Shown: one piece after another, positions 27,254 through 36,941 of the stretch | Position numbering within the stretch: position 1 is the stretch's first letter | How the letters are laid out: every line of letters begins with the position of its first letter | From: Allobacillus saliphilus | GTDB taxonomy: Bacteria; Bacillota; Bacilli; Bacillales; Alkalibacillaceae | Reading direction: 5' to 3' | Assembly: GCF_018138385.1 (NCBI RefSeq) | Contig: NZ_JAGSIE010000024.1 | Coordinates: 1 to 64,000, forward strand | DNA length: 64,000 nucleotides | The notes under the pieces: model-generated | The model's input: the letters and a program-made list of their open reading frames with translations, nothing else | Told to the model about the DNA's origin: nothing | The model's database searches: none | Program-made: the position numbers and the translations under genes

Positions 27254-29146
27254 TTAAGCTCTTTTCTTTTGTAATGGTACGATTTGTTTAATTTTCTTTT
27301 TAACATTTTCTACGGTTAAGCCAGTTTCTTCGAGTAATTCGCCGACACTTCCATGCTCAACAAAATAATCTGGAAGACCCATTCGATAAACATATGGATA
27401 CAAATAGTCTTGTTGCTCAATAAATTCTAGAACAGCACTTCCAAATCCACCTTGTAACGCATGTTCTTCGATCGTTAAAATCGGGATATTTTCTTTGACG
27501 ATATGATGGATCATTTTCTCATCTAACGGTTTAATAAATCGTGCGTTGACTACTCGGACAGATAATCCATCTTCCCTCAATTGTTCTGCAGCTTCCATTG
27601 CCAAGTCAAGCATGGTTCCAAAAGTTAAGATGACGCTATCTTGTCCTTTTCTAAGAACTTCCCAAGAACCAATTGGAACTAGTTCAAATGCCACATCCTT
27701 AGGAGCTTCTTTTGCATTACCGCGAGGGTATCGAATAGCCATCGGACCATCTTTTTGACTTAATGCTGTATAAACCATGTTCTGAGCCTCTGTCGCATCT
27801 TTAGGCATCATAATTCTCATATTAGGCAAATGTCTTAAGAAGGAAATATCGAACACACCTTGGTGTGTTTCTCCGTCTGCTCCAACAAGGCCAGCACGGT
27901 CAATACCGAACGTTACAGGTAAATTTTGTCTAGCTATATCATGAACGACTTGATCAAATCCACGTTGTAAAAACGTTGAATAAATCGACAAGAAAGGTTT
28001 CATTCCAACAGCTGCCAATCCACCAGAAACAGTTGTCGCATGTTGTTCAGCAATCCCAACATCAAACAAGCGGTCAGGAAATTCTTTTTTAAAATCCTCT
28101 AATTTTGAACCAACCGTCATAGCAGGTGTAATCGCAACCACTTCTTCATCGTCTTTTGCGATTTTCATTAAGGAGTCACTGATTACCTTACTCCACGCAG
28201 GGCCAGAACCACTTTTTTTCAACGATTCACCGGAATCAATTTTATAAGGTCCAACACCATGCCACGTACCGATCTTATCGGATTCAGCCGGTCGATAACC
28301 CTTCCCTTTTTTCGTAATGACGTGAAGAATAATTGGTCCTTCAGTATTTTTCGCATAACGAATTGAACGGAATAAATCTTCATAGCTATGCCCATCAATC
28401 GGACCATAGTACGTAAATCCAAGCTCTTCAAAGAACATTCCAGGAACGACTAAATATTTCATGCTGTCCTTCAATCGCTCGGCTGTTGATGCTAGTCGAC
28501 CACCGATTGCTGGAACTTTCTTCAATAAGTATTCCATTTCGTCTTTTACATAATTGTATCTTTGACCGCTACGAAGTCGTCCTAAAACATTGTGCAAAGC
28601 GCCAACATTCGGTGCAATGGACATTTCGTTATCGTTTAAAATTACAATCATATTTTTTTGTTCATGACCGATATGATTCAATGCTTCAAGTGCCATTCCA
28701 CCGGTTAATGCACCATCACCAATAATTGGTACGACAGCGTGGTCTTCACCACGGATATCTCTAGCAATCGCCATTCCCATTGCTGCAGATAAAGAAGTGG
28801 AACTGTGTCCTGTTTCCCATACGTCATGTTCACTTTCTGAACGTTTTGGAAAACCACACAAGCCTCTATATTGTCTTAACGTATTGAAACCTTCCATACG
28901 TCCTGTCAGCATTTTATGCACATATGCCTGGTGTCCGACATCCCAAATAAACTTATCTTTTGGACTGTCAAATGCATGATGCAAAGCAATCGTCAATTCA
29001 ACTACACCTAAATTGGGACCAAGATGGCCACCAGTCTTAGAAAGTTCCTGAATAAGGAATTGACGAACTTCTTCACTCAGTTTTTTTAAATCATCGATCG
29101 AGCATTGCTTGATATCGGATGGAGTCTTAATATCTTTAAGATCCAT
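27254..29146 (-). CDS. dxs: 1-deoxy-D-xylulose-5-phosphate synthase
   Basis: Thiamine-diphosphate enzyme that condenses pyruvate with glyceraldehyde 3-phosphate, the first step of the MEP isoprenoid pathway. The 630-residue protein has [20 protein letters not shown] features near residue 40, [12 protein letters not shown], the cofactor signature [15 protein letters not shown] near 150, and [12 protein letters not shown] near 370 with the catalytic Glu. A C-terminal transketolase domain completes it. I chose ATG 29146 because AAGGTGAGG precedes it; the GTG five codons upstream is part of that site. It follows oapA by 22 bases, so isoprenoid synthesis and the OLE system are in one transcription unit. 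Confidence 0.97.
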   Translation of the reverse strand: MDLKDIKTPSDIKQCSIDDLKKLSEEVRQFLIQELSKTGGHLGPNLGVVELTIALHHAFDSPKDKFIWDVGHQAYVHKMLTGRMEGFNTLRQYRGLCGFPKRSESEHDVWETGHSSTSLSAAMGMAIARDIRGEDHAVVPIIGDGALTGGMALEALNHIGHEQKNMIVILNDNEMSIAPNVGALHNVLGRLRSGQRYNYVKDEMEYLLKKVPAIGGRLASTAERLKDSMKYLVVPGMFFEELGFTYYGPIDGHSYEDLFRSIRYAKNTEGPIILHVITKKGKGYRPAESDKIGTWHGVGPYKIDSGESLKKSGSGPAWSKVISDSLMKIAKDDEEVVAITPAMTVGSKLEDFKKEFPDRLFDVGIAEQHATTVSGGLAAVGMKPFLSIYSTFLQRGFDQVVHDIARQNLPVTFGIDRAGLVGADGETHQGVFDISFLRHLPNMRIMMPKDATEAQNMVYTALSQKDGPMAIRYPRGNAKEAPKDVAFELVPIGSWEVLRKGQDSVILTFGTMLDLAMEAAEQLREDGLSVRVVNARFIKPLDEKMIHHIVKENIPILTIEEHALQGGFGSAVLEFIEQQDYLYPYVYRMGLPDYFVEHGSVGELLEETGLTVENVKKKIKQIVPLQKKRA

Positions 29147-29168
29147 ATGCGGATCCCTCACCTTATAA

Positions 29169-29768
29169 TTATATTTCTTTTCGCTTCTTTTTCTTCAAAT
29201 CGGGTAAAATTTTAATATGCAACTTTTTATCGAAAAAAGCAAACATTTTCCCCACAACCAAAATGATATTTGTTGATCGGTGAATGGCATATGTTTTGGC
29301 AATTGCCTTACCACCGACCGTCAATGCGGCGACAAAACTTGTTAATATGATATTCAATATGAATTGTAGGTTCGTTACATCAGACTGTAACACCACAGCC
29401 AATTGAATGACGACCAAAGTGGACGCTGCACCACTAATGATTCCCGAAATATCTCCGATTACATCATTACAAAACGTAGCAAATCTGTCTGCATTTCTGA
29501 CGATGACAATCGCTTCTCGTGCACCATTCACTTTTTCAGAAGCCATTGAGTGAAACGGTTTTTCATTAGCAGCAGCTGCAGCTACTCCCATCATATCAAA
29601 GAATACACCAATCAATACAATAAATAAAACAATAAGTAAGCCTAGATACCAGCTTGTACCTTCTAATGAAGCGTTTGATATAACTGAAAAAATGGCCGCT
29701 AACACAGCTGTGATAACGGCAATTCCAATACTAAATTTAATTGATCGTTTCAACAAACTTTTTTTCAT
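29169..29768 (-). CDS. oapA: OLE-associated membrane protein OapA
   Basis: Membrane partner of OLE RNA. The 199-residue protein has hydrophobic segments at about 11-30, 42-60, 115-130 and 138-160, and a very basic end (KKKKRKEI). The loop [20 protein letters not shown] resembles the CNNM/CorB (DUF21) domain of magnesium transport proteins, which is the known relationship of OapA. Its place directly after OLE RNA and before dxs is the arrangement known for this ribonucleoprotein. I used ATG 29768 with GAGG seven bases upstream. In known cases OapA dimers bind OLE RNA and bring it to the membrane. Confidence 0.88.
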   Translation of the reverse strand: MKKSLLKRSIKFSIGIAVITAVLAAIFSVISNASLEGTSWYLGLLIVLFIVLIGVFFDMMGVAAAAANEKPFHSMASEKVNGAREAIVIVRNADRFATFCNDVIGDISGIISGAASTLVVIQLAVVLQSDVTNLQFILNIILTSFVAALTVGGKAIAKTYAIHRSTNIILVVGKMFAFFDKKLHIKILPDLKKKKRKEI

Positions 29769-29810
29769 AAATAACCTCATCTAAGCTCATACTAACAAAA
29801 TAATAACTAT

Positions 29811-30420
29811 GTATAGAGGGAATGGACACTTAAATGGTAAAAATTGTGGCTTAGGTCCAGTAGGTTTTCCCAAGCTGCTACCATGTGTTGCCACATTGGC
29901 GGTTTCCCTTTAAAGCAACCTTAGCCGCGTCACCGCCAGCTAGACTGGATTACCACTTAGTCCACACCATAATCCCATTTAAGTGCATGTTACGACAGTC
30001 TAGGAGATTTCCTCAACAACCTTTGACCATTTCCTAGCCTCTTTTGCAGTACTTATTTCATGCAATTGTGCTCACACACTGGTAACGACGGCCGATCGTT
30101 GTAGTATGTTAAATTGCAATCCCCTAACTACCACTCAAGGCAGGCTACGCTGCCGATAGAGTTTCCCCTATCCAGCAGGTTCATACCCCACTTCATATCT
30201 CGGTAAGCGCAATCACCGAAACACAATAGTGGGCCTCCGCGGAAGCAGGGTCTACGCCCACATGCCTTTGTGGATCGCCCTACGACCTTAACTCCCAGCA
30301 TTGACCCCAGGCTGGGCGCCTCAAGCCAACACAAGGAACTTCATCGATGTGCCCTTTGGCGGATTTTTAGGCCCGCCTTCAGAAATGGAGGGTCGACTAG
30401 AATACTGTTCCACTCCCTAT
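29811..30420 (-). ncRNA. ole: OLE RNA (ornate large extremophilic RNA)
   Basis: A G+C-rich segment of about 610 bases without a real gene, between ispA and oapA. Its ends pair: AUAGGGAGUGGA at the 5' end (30420-30409) with UCCAUUCCCUCUAU at the 3' end (29826-29813). Other helices are GGCGG/CCGCC (30358-30377), GAUAGGG closed by a GAAA tetraloop (30155-30172) and an 11-bp stem CACTTAAATGG/CCATTTAAGTG (29827-29837 with 29975-29985). Size, structure, strand and position beside a DUF21-like membrane protein in the ispA-dxs locus identify OLE. OLE forms a membrane ribonucleoprotein needed for tolerance to cold, short alcohols and metal imbalance. Reading frames inside it are chance. Confidence 0.9.
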
Positions 30421-30423
30421 TTA

Positions 30424-30429
30424 ATTATA
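30424..30429 (-). promoter_or_regulatory. Probable -10 element for OLE RNA
   Basis: TATAAT on the leftward strand lies about seven bases before the predicted OLE 5' end. A GAACGTTC palindrome sits just upstream (30441-30450 region), but no clear -35 hexamer is seen. OLE could equally be processed from the ispA transcript. Confidence 0.4.
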
Positions 30430-30467
30430 TATTATCACAGAACGAACGTTCATACAATTTATTGAAC

Positions 30468-31346
30468 CTAATTTGATCGGTTGCCAAACACATTAATAAG
30501 CTCTAAAAGACGCGGTTGATCAACATTAGAGGATAAATAGGCTTCCTTGGCCTTATCCATATATTGGTTTTTCTGATCTTTGGCACCTTGTAAACCGAGT
30601 AACTTTGGATAGGTACTTTTATTCCTAGCTAGATCACTTCCGGTTAGTTTCCCTAACTCATTTGAATCCCCTTCAACGTCCAATAAATCATCTTGAACTT
30701 GAAACGTTAACCCTAAATAGTAACCGAAAGTTTGTAATGATTCAATTTGTGGTGGAGTAGCTCCTCCTAAATAGGCACCGATCTTTATTGCCGCTTGTAT
30801 AAGCGCACCTGTTTTCTTGATATGGATAGTTGATAATTCATGTTCTTCAATCTCTTCGTTTTCTGCTTTTAAGTCTAAGTATTGGCCACCGACCATGCCA
30901 TTAACACCGCTCGCTTGACTTAATTGTTGGATGACATACACTTTTTCCTCTGCTTCAAGGAATGGTGAGGAAGAAATTAATTGAAAAGCATACGTTAATA
31001 ATCCATCACCAACTAATATCGCCGTAGCTTCATCGAACTGACGATGCAACGTCGGTTGACCTCGGCGTAAATCATCATCGTCCATAGCCGGTAAATCGTC
31101 GTGAATTAACGAATACGTATGGATAAGTTCCAAAGCAACTGCTGGGTGAGTTGCTTTTTTAAGCTCTGTTGAGAATCCTTCATATGTCGACATCAATAAT
31201 ATAGGGCGAAGTCGCTTCCCTCCAGCTTTTATTGCATATTCAATGGCTTCTTTTAAAAGGCTCGGTGCTTCGAGTTCTTCAACCAACTCAATTAGCTTCT
31301 TATCAATCAATTTTTGTTTATTTAAAATAAAACGATTAATTGTCAC
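30468..31346 (-). CDS. ispA: Polyprenyl (farnesyl) diphosphate synthase
   Basis: Condenses isopentenyl diphosphate with allylic diphosphates to make farnesyl diphosphate. The 292-residue protein contains GGKRLRPILLMSTYEG near residue 43, the first aspartate-rich motif DDLPAMDDDDLRRG near 82 and the second, QVQDDLLDVEGD, near 222. I chose GTG 31346, which overlaps the end of xseB and has GGAGG nine bases upstream. The longer frame to 31382 would overlap xseB by 47 bases. It is the last protein gene before OLE RNA. Confidence 0.93.
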   Translation of the reverse strand: MTINRFILNKQKLIDKKLIELVEELEAPSLLKEAIEYAIKAGGKRLRPILLMSTYEGFSTELKKATHPAVALELIHTYSLIHDDLPAMDDDDLRRGQPTLHRQFDEATAILVGDGLLTYAFQLISSSPFLEAEEKVYVIQQLSQASGVNGMVGGQYLDLKAENEEIEEHELSTIHIKKTGALIQAAIKIGAYLGGATPPQIESLQTFGYYLGLTFQVQDDLLDVEGDSNELGKLTGSDLARNKSTYPKLLGLQGAKDQKNQYMDKAKEAYLSSNVDQPRLLELINVFGNRSN

Positions 31347-31593
31347 CTGGTTCTTCCTCCATTGTGAAGTCTTCAGTAGCACCGTTTTCTTTCATAATCT
31401 GAGTCATCTCTTTTTCGACAGACGTCAATTTATGATTACATATTTTTGAAAGCTCCATACCTTTTTTATACAGTTCGATTGCTTTCTCCAAAGGTACATC
31501 ACCCTCTTCTAGTGCTCGGACAATCTCTTCCAATTGTTCCATTGCTTGTTCAAAGTTCAGTTCCTCGTTCTCCATCTTGGTCTCTTCAGTCAT
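31336..31593 (-). CDS. xseB: Exodeoxyribonuclease VII small subunit
   Basis: Small subunit of exonuclease VII, several copies of which bind one XseA. The 85-residue acidic protein has the family motif LNFEQAMEQLEEIVRALEEG near residue 12 (20 residues), then PLEKAIELYKKGMEL, with mostly helical heptads. It overlaps xseA by eight bases upstream and ispA by 11 bases downstream, so translation of the three is coupled. Confidence 0.92.
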   Translation of the reverse strand: MTEETKMENEELNFEQAMEQLEEIVRALEEGDVPLEKAIELYKKGMELSKICNHKLTSVEKEMTQIMKENGATEDFTMEEEPGDN

Positions 31594-32938
31594 CTAAATC
31601 ATCCCCTTCTATTAATTGTTCAACTTTACAATCCATCATTCCATCCGATAAAGATACACGAACTTGATCGCCGACTTTAACTTTCTCAGTTGATTTTATG
31701 AGTTTTCCAGAAGGTTCATAAACGATTCCGTATCCTCTTTTCATGGTTTCAAGCGGGCTTAAAATTGTTAATTTCTCCAGCTGATTAAAGAAGCTAGTCG
31801 CTTTATGATCAAAAAGATTTGAAGCTGATTTCACAATTGATTGCGATAAATAATGCAACTCACTTTTTTTCTCCGCTACAAGGTGACGGGGTGAATAGCT
31901 AATCATTTGCTCTTTACGACGTTCAAAATGTTGCTCCTTTCGCTCTAAAAGGATTCGCATATTTCGATCCAAACTAGCGACAAGCCGATCAAAATCTTGT
32001 TCTTTCTGTTGGGTTAGCTGAACTGGATACTTGAATGCGTACGTATTTTCCAATGATCTGAGTTGTTCTTTTTTTCGTCTAATCTCTGCGTTCAAGTGGT
32101 AACTTAATCGATTTTCCAGATGATTTAATTGATTATGTAATTCAAGCATAGATGGAACAGCTAGTTCTGCTGCGGCTGTCGGAGTAGGTGCGCGCAGGTC
32201 TGCAACAAAATCGCTTATTGTAAAATCTGTCTCATGACCTACTGCCGAGATAATTGGTATCGACGATTTCGCAATGGCACGAGCAACCTGTTCTTCATTG
32301 AAGGCCCAAAGTTCTTCAATTGAACCCCCACCTCTACCAATGATCAGCACATCAAATGACTCTTCATTCGCTTTTTCAATTGCTTTTACAATCGACGGTG
32401 CAGCATCTCGACCTTGCACGTTGACAGGAAGTAATGTTCGTTTAATAAATGGAAAACGTCGTTCAATCGTTGTTAAAATATCTCGAATAGCGGCCCCAGT
32501 CGGTGAAGTAATGATACCAATATGATTCGGAAATGATGGTATTTGTTTTTTTCGTTCATCCTGAAACAAACCTTCTTGTGTAAGCTTTTTCTTTAATTCT
32601 TCATAAGCTAAATAAAGGGAGCCGATTCCATCAGGTTCCATCGCCTGTACATAAAGCTGGTACTGTCCTTGTGGTTCGTATAAATTTACTTCTCCTTTAA
32701 CGAGAACTTTCATTCCATTTTCAGGTCGAAATTTCAAAAATTTATTTTGAAACGAGAACATTACCGCAGAAATCCTTGAATTTTGATCTTTTAACGTAAA
32801 ATACATATGACCCCGTGAGTGATGATTGAAATTTGAGATTTCCGCTTGTAACCATACACTTCGTAAATGTTTGTCTGTTTCAAGTTTTCTCTTTAGATAT
32901 TTTGTTAAGGCAGTAACTGTTAGATATCGTTTATCCAT
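31586..32938 (-). CDS. xseA: Exodeoxyribonuclease VII large subunit
   Basis: Catalytic subunit of exonuclease VII, which degrades single-stranded DNA from both ends. The 450-residue protein starts with an OB-fold (LTVTALTKYLKRKLETD) and has GHMYFTLKD near residue 48. The catalytic domain follows at about 120-310, with IITSPTGAAIRDIL, IIGRGGGSIEELWAFNEE and SAVGHETDFTISDFVADLRA. A long coiled coil and a C-terminal beta segment finish the protein. Length matches the family. Confidence 0.95.
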   Translation of the reverse strand: MDKRYLTVTALTKYLKRKLETDKHLRSVWLQAEISNFNHHSRGHMYFTLKDQNSRISAVMFSFQNKFLKFRPENGMKVLVKGEVNLYEPQGQYQLYVQAMEPDGIGSLYLAYEELKKKLTQEGLFQDERKKQIPSFPNHIGIITSPTGAAIRDILTTIERRFPFIKRTLLPVNVQGRDAAPSIVKAIEKANEESFDVLIIGRGGGSIEELWAFNEEQVARAIAKSSIPIISAVGHETDFTISDFVADLRAPTPTAAAELAVPSMLELHNQLNHLENRLSYHLNAEIRRKKEQLRSLENTYAFKYPVQLTQQKEQDFDRLVASLDRNMRILLERKEQHFERRKEQMISYSPRHLVAEKKSELHYLSQSIVKSASNLFDHKATSFFNQLEKLTILSPLETMKRGYGIVYEPSGKLIKSTEKVKVGDQVRVSLSDGMMDCKVEQLIEGDDLDD

Positions 32939-32964
32939 TCTTCTCCACCTTTTGAAGCAAAAAT

Positions 32965-33822
32965 TTACTTATCTGCACTGTTCCGAACTTTTGCAGAAAG
33001 AACTGTATTGTACAAAAGCATTGTGATCGTCATTGGCCCTACACCTTTCGGGACAGGTGTAATAAAACTCGCTTTTTCTTTTACTTCATCAAAAGCAACA
33101 TCCCCGACGACCTTTCCTGATTCAAGATAAGTATTTCCTACATCAACAATGACTGCTCCTTCTTTAATCATATCATCAGTAATTGTATTTGCCTGACCAA
33201 CGGCAACAATCAATAGGTCTGCTTGCTTCGTCATCTCTTTTAAGTTTTTTGTCTTTGAATGGCAATAAGTAACTGTCGCATCGTTGTTTAATAAAATTTG
33301 TCCAATAGGCTTCCCGACTATGTTACTTCTTCCAACTATGACTGCATGTTTACCGGCAACTTCTACTCCATAATAACCAAGCATTTTTTCAATACCTAAT
33401 GGTGTACAAGGAATAAATCCAGGTTGATTATTGGATAATCGGCCGACATTGATTGGATGAAATCCATCAACATCTTTCTCTGGTTTAATGGTTTCTAACA
33501 CTTTACGTTCGTCAATTTGCGGTGGAAGTGGAAGTTGAACCAGTATTCCATGTATGTTTTCATCTTCATTGAATTCATTAATTTTATCTAAAAGTGTCTC
33601 TTCTTTTAGATCTTCTGGGAATTCTACTACCTTAGAATAAATCCCAATTTTTTCAGCTGCGTTTCGTTTAATTCGCACATAAGTTTTAGATGCATAATCA
33701 TCCCCTACAATAATGACTGCCAACCCCGGTTGAATATTCTTTCTTGATAAAGCTTCTACTTCATCTTTTAAGTCGGAACGCATTTTATTGGCTAATTCTG
33801 TTCCGTACATAACTGTTGTCAT
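32965..33822 (-). CDS. folD: Bifunctional methylenetetrahydrofolate dehydrogenase/cyclohydrolase
   Basis: Interconverts 5,10-methylene- and 10-formyl-tetrahydrofolate for one-carbon supply. The 285-residue protein has KTYVRIKRNAAEKIGI near residue 48 with the catalytic Tyr and Lys. It also shows QLPLPPQIDE, PEKDVDGFHPINVGRL and the NADP motif VGRSNIVGKPIGQ near 160, and ends in PVPKGVGPMTITMLLYNT. I used ATG 33822 behind GGGGGAACG; the longer frame overlaps nusB. The gene is part of the nusB-folD-xseA-xseB-ispA run. Confidence 0.95.
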   Translation of the reverse strand: MTTVMYGTELANKMRSDLKDEVEALSRKNIQPGLAVIIVGDDYASKTYVRIKRNAAEKIGIYSKVVEFPEDLKEETLLDKINEFNEDENIHGILVQLPLPPQIDERKVLETIKPEKDVDGFHPINVGRLSNNQPGFIPCTPLGIEKMLGYYGVEVAGKHAVIVGRSNIVGKPIGQILLNNDATVTYCHSKTKNLKEMTKQADLLIVAVGQANTITDDMIKEGAVIVDVGNTYLESGKVVGDVAFDEVKEKASFITPVPKGVGPMTITMLLYNTVLSAKVRNSADK

Positions 33823-33835
33823 CGTGCGTTCCCCC

Positions 33836-34219
33836 TTATTTTGTAGTAAATTTCGATAAAATACCGTTAATGAATTTTCCCGATTGTTCTTCATTAAATC
33901 GCTTCGCTAGATCAACAGCTTCATTAATCGAGACTTTGACTGGTACATTATCTATATATAATATTTCATACACAGCAATTCTTAGCACTGTTTTTTCAAC
34001 AGTACCGATACGATTAAAAGACCATTTTTCTAATTTTTCACTGATTGCTGTGTCAATTTTCTGTTGATGTGTAAAGACACCTTCAATAAGTTCATGAGCA
34101 TATAAATCCACTTCCTCCTCAATTGCTCGGAACAAATCCTTATAATTCACTGTTTCATTAATATCTAGTTGGTACAATGCCTGAAATGCTTTTTCTCTTG
34201 CGTGTTTTCTTGAAATCAT
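33836..34219 (-). CDS. nusB: Transcription antitermination factor NusB
   Basis: Binds boxA RNA with NusE in rRNA antitermination complexes. The 127-residue, all-helical protein begins with SRKHAREKAFQALYQLDIN. It ends with motifs LRIAVYEILYIDNVPVKVSI and NEAVDLAKRFNEEQSGKFINGIL (shown in two pieces), as in other NusB proteins. It begins the second part of the leftward operon, after the terminator at 34347-34394. Confidence 0.95.
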   Translation of the reverse strand: MISRKHAREKAFQALYQLDINETVNYKDLFRAIEEEVDLYAHELIEGVFTHQQKIDTAISEKLEKWSFNRIGTVEKTVLRIAVYEILYIDNVPVKVSINEAVDLAKRFNEEQSGKFINGILSKFTTK

Positions 34220-34346
34220 ATATAAACTCCTTAACTAACCACTATTTCACTTTATTATATACATAATATCCTTCGTTAGTTTACCATGAAACATGAGAAA
34301 TAAAAAAGAATATATTGAACAAGTTGGTCTGATGGCAGACGACAAT

Positions 34347-34394
34347 AAAAAAGCCTAACAATAGAAAGTATCCTTTCCATTGTTAGACTTTTTA
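34347..34394 (-). terminator. Terminator of accB-accC-asp23
   Basis: Long stem of about 19 bp (AAAAAGTCTAACAATGGAAAG leftward, with two mismatches) around GATA, followed by TTTTTTATTG. Confidence 0.85.
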
Positions 34395-34397
34395 CAT

Positions 34398-34787
34398 TTA
34401 TGCTTTTTCTTCAGCTTTATCCTCGATTTGTACGCCTACCACATGAACATTGACCTCAAGAATCTCTAATGCTGTCATATTTCGTAGTGTTGTCCGGATG
34501 CTATCTTGAATTTTTTGAGCGACCGTTGGCACAGAAACTCCATAATCAAGAACGGTAAAGATATCAATCTTAATACCATCATTTTTCAATTCCACTTTAA
34601 CGCCTTTTCCATGTCTTTTCTTACCTAGCTTTTCAGAGACATTGGATGCAATGTTACCGCGCATGTTTGCAACACCACTTACGTCATTGGCAGCAATTCC
34701 CGCAATGACTTCAATAACTTCTGGTGCAATTTCAACACGACCTAATGATTCGTCATCACTGACATTCAACAGTTGTTTATCGTCCAT
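34398..34787 (-). CDS. yqhY: Asp23/Gls24 family protein (YqhY)
   Basis: A 129-residue Asp23 (DUF322) protein with the family motifs IAPEVIEVIAGIAANDVSGV near residue 20 and VDIFTVLDYGVSVPTVAQKI-like sequence near 85. In B. subtilis YqhY is encoded with accBC and influences acetyl-CoA carboxylase activity; the same order here supports that role. Lysine-rich middle residues (GKKRHGKGVK) are a usual family feature. It starts 17 bases after accC. Confidence 0.9.
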   Translation of the reverse strand: MDDKQLLNVSDDESLGRVEIAPEVIEVIAGIAANDVSGVANMRGNIASNVSEKLGKKRHGKGVKVELKNDGIKIDIFTVLDYGVSVPTVAQKIQDSIRTTLRNMTALEILEVNVHVVGVQIEDKAEEKA

Positions 34788-34803
34788 TATTGCTCACCTC
34801 TTT

Positions 34804-36165
34804 CTACTCTCCATCTTCTTCCATAACTTTATAATTTTCAAGGAATTTAGTATTGAAATCACCTGAAACGAATACAGAATGATTCATCATACGTTGATGA
34901 AAAGGAATTGTTGAGTGAATACCTTCAATCATAAATTCATCTAAGGCACGTTTCATTTTATCAATCGCTTCTTGTCTTGTCGCGCCATGTGTTATTAGTT
35001 TTGCAATCATGGAATCATAGTAAGGCGGAATCATCCAACCGGAATAAGCGGCAGAATCAACGCGGACTCCGAAACCACCAGGAGGCAAATACATCTCAAT
35101 TCTACCTGCAGATGGCATAAAGTTCTTAAAAGGATCCTCTGCGTTAATCCGACATTCAATCGACCAACCCTCAAATTGAATATCCTCTTGTTTAACAGAT
35201 AGCACTTCTCCACTTGAAACTCGGATCATCTCCTTGATTAAGTCAATCCCCGTAACCATCTCTGTAACAGGGTGTTCAACCTGGATCCTTGTATTCATTT
35301 CCATGAAATAGTACGTATTATCTTCCAAGTCATAAATAAATTCGACTGTGCCTGCGCCAATATAGCCAACAGCCTGTGCTGCTCGAACGGCCGCTTGTCC
35401 CATGTCAGCTCTTGTTTTCTCATCAATGGCAGGTGAAGGGGTTTCTTCGATTAATTTCTGCAAACGTCTTTGCACTGAACAATCTCTTTCACCTAAGTGA
35501 ACGGCATTCCCATGACCATCAGCCATTATTTGAATTTCAACATGACGGAAATTTTCAATGTATTTTTCTAAATATACACCTGGATTACCGAAAGCTGTTT
35601 CAGCTTCATTTTGAGTAATTCGAATCCCTTTGACCAACTCTTCTTCGTCTTTAGCGACTCGAATCCCTTTCCCACCGCCACCAGCTGTAGCTTTGATAAT
35701 TACTGGATAACCGATTTCTTCAGCTACTTTTTTACCTTCCTCTACGTCAGCGATAATTCCGTCTGACCCAGGAACGATCGGAACCCCTGCATCTTTCATC
35801 GTTTCTCGAGCAACATCTTTTGTACCCATTTTGGAAATCGCTTCAGCACTTGGCCCGATGAAAATGACATTACATTCTTCACACATCTCTGCAAAATCAG
35901 CGTTTTCAGCTAAGAAACCATATCCTGGATGAATCGCATCGCAATTGGTCAACTTCGCGACACTCATAATATTCGTCTTATTTAAATAACTATCTTTACT
36001 AGAGGCTGGTCCGATACAGTATGCTTCATCAGCCAATTGAACATGTAGTGATTCTTTATCGGCTTCTGAATATACAGCGACACTTTCAATGCCCATTTCT
36101 TTACAAGCTCGAATAATTCGCACCGCAATTTCGCCACGGTTGGCAACTAATATTCGTTCGATCAC
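34804..36165 (-). CDS. accC: Acetyl-CoA carboxylase biotin carboxylase subunit
   Basis: ATP-dependent carboxylation of the biotin on AccB, for fatty-acid synthesis. The 453-residue ATP-grasp protein has LVANRGEIAVRIIRAC near the start, the glycine-rich KATAGGGGKGIRV near 160, and ERDCSVQRRLQKLIEETPS-type motifs near 235. EMNTRIQVEHPVTEMVTG near 287 carries the catalytic residues. I chose GTG 36165, with AAGGAGG eight bases upstream. It could also serve the carboxyltransferase at 2747, for which no dedicated biotin carboxylase is seen (inference). Confidence 0.95.
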   Translation of the reverse strand: MIERILVANRGEIAVRIIRACKEMGIESVAVYSEADKESLHVQLADEAYCIGPASSKDSYLNKTNIMSVAKLTNCDAIHPGYGFLAENADFAEMCEECNVIFIGPSAEAISKMGTKDVARETMKDAGVPIVPGSDGIIADVEEGKKVAEEIGYPVIIKATAGGGGKGIRVAKDEEELVKGIRITQNEAETAFGNPGVYLEKYIENFRHVEIQIMADGHGNAVHLGERDCSVQRRLQKLIEETPSPAIDEKTRADMGQAAVRAAQAVGYIGAGTVEFIYDLEDNTYYFMEMNTRIQVEHPVTEMVTGIDLIKEMIRVSSGEVLSVKQEDIQFEGWSIECRINAEDPFKNFMPSAGRIEMYLPPGGFGVRVDSAAYSGWMIPPYYDSMIAKLITHGATRQEAIDKMKRALDEFMIEGIHSTIPFHQRMMNHSVFVSGDFNTKFLENYKVMEEDGE

Positions 36166-36178
36166 GGACAATCCCTCC

Positions 36179-36694
36179 TTACGCTTTTTTAATTCTAAAC
36201 AACGGTTGTCCGTATTCAACCAACTCGCCGTCTTCAACTAATATTTCTACAATTTCTCCGTTTACTTCGGCTTCGATTTCATTGAATAACTTCATTGCTT
36301 CTACGATACATACGATAGAGCTGCTTTCGACTCGATCTCCAATATTTACATACGGGCCTTCTTCTGGTGAAGGAGCAGCATAAAATGTTCCGACCATTGG
36401 TGAGGTAATCTCATGATCATAATCTGTACGAGTGGCTGTCTCTTCTTGCTTTTCTGATGATTCGTCAGTTGCTTTTTCTGTTTGATTAGCAGATTCAGAC
36501 TTTTCAACCGTAGGAACTGAAGCTTGCTGCTCAGTTCGCTGTGCAACAGATGGCTGAACGACTGGAGCAGCTTGTACTTCTCCTGTTGCTTTCTTTAAAT
36601 GAACCTCTGCATTTTCAGTTTCATACTTAAATTCTGTAATGGATGACTCATCAATTAGTTTTATTAGCTCCCGAATCTCTTGTACCTTTAGCAT
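36179..36694 (-). CDS. accB: Acetyl-CoA carboxylase biotin carboxyl carrier protein
   Basis: Biotinylated carrier of acetyl-CoA carboxylase. In the 171-residue protein an N-terminal region ([16 protein letters not shown]) is followed by a Pro/Ala/Gln/Glu-rich linker at about 45-95. The biotinyl domain has [16 protein letters not shown] near residue 135, Lys of EAMK being the biotin site. I used ATG 36694 (MLKVQEI) with AAGGAG upstream. A promoter with TTGAAC and TACAAT 18 bases apart (36741-36770) precedes it. Confidence 0.94.
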   Translation of the reverse strand: MLKVQEIRELIKLIDESSITEFKYETENAEVHLKKATGEVQAAPVVQPSVAQRTEQQASVPTVEKSESANQTEKATDESSEKQEETATRTDYDHEITSPMVGTFYAAPSPEEGPYVNIGDRVESSSIVCIVEAMKLFNEIEAEVNGEIVEILVEDGELVEYGQPLFRIKKA

Positions 36695-36740
36695 ATTGAT
36701 TGGCACTCCTTTTCGATTTTAATCATGCGTTAATGATTTA

Positions 36741-36770
36741 ATTGTACGATAAATGATGTTCCATGTTCAA
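36741..36770 (-). promoter_or_regulatory. Sigma-A promoter of accB-accC
   Basis: Leftward TTGAAC (36770-36765) and TACAAT (36746-36741), spaced by 18 bases, lie 47 bases before the accB start. Confidence 0.55.
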
Positions 36771-36882
36771 CTTAATTTTCACAACAATTTGCCAACAGTA
36801 AATATAATCGAATTCAGTTTGCCCGCTGATCTCTCTCATTCCAACAACTATCACACCACATTTTTTGGAATAACACATAAAA

Positions 36883-36918
36883 AACACCAACCAAGATTCA
36901 ATAATCCCGATTGGTGAT
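36883..36918 (-). terminator. Terminator of the spoIIIA operon
   Basis: Imperfect stem CACCAACCAAGATT (36885-36898) with AATCCCGATTGGTG (36903-36916), followed leftward by a run of six T. Confidence 0.75.
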
Positions 36919-36941
36919 TAGTAGGTTGTATCAATTCTATT

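Noticed and set aside
30128-30476. Two overlapping ~68-residue reading frames on opposite strands
   Set aside because: They lie inside the OLE RNA, lack ribosome binding sites and have no plausible composition; structure explains the sequence better.
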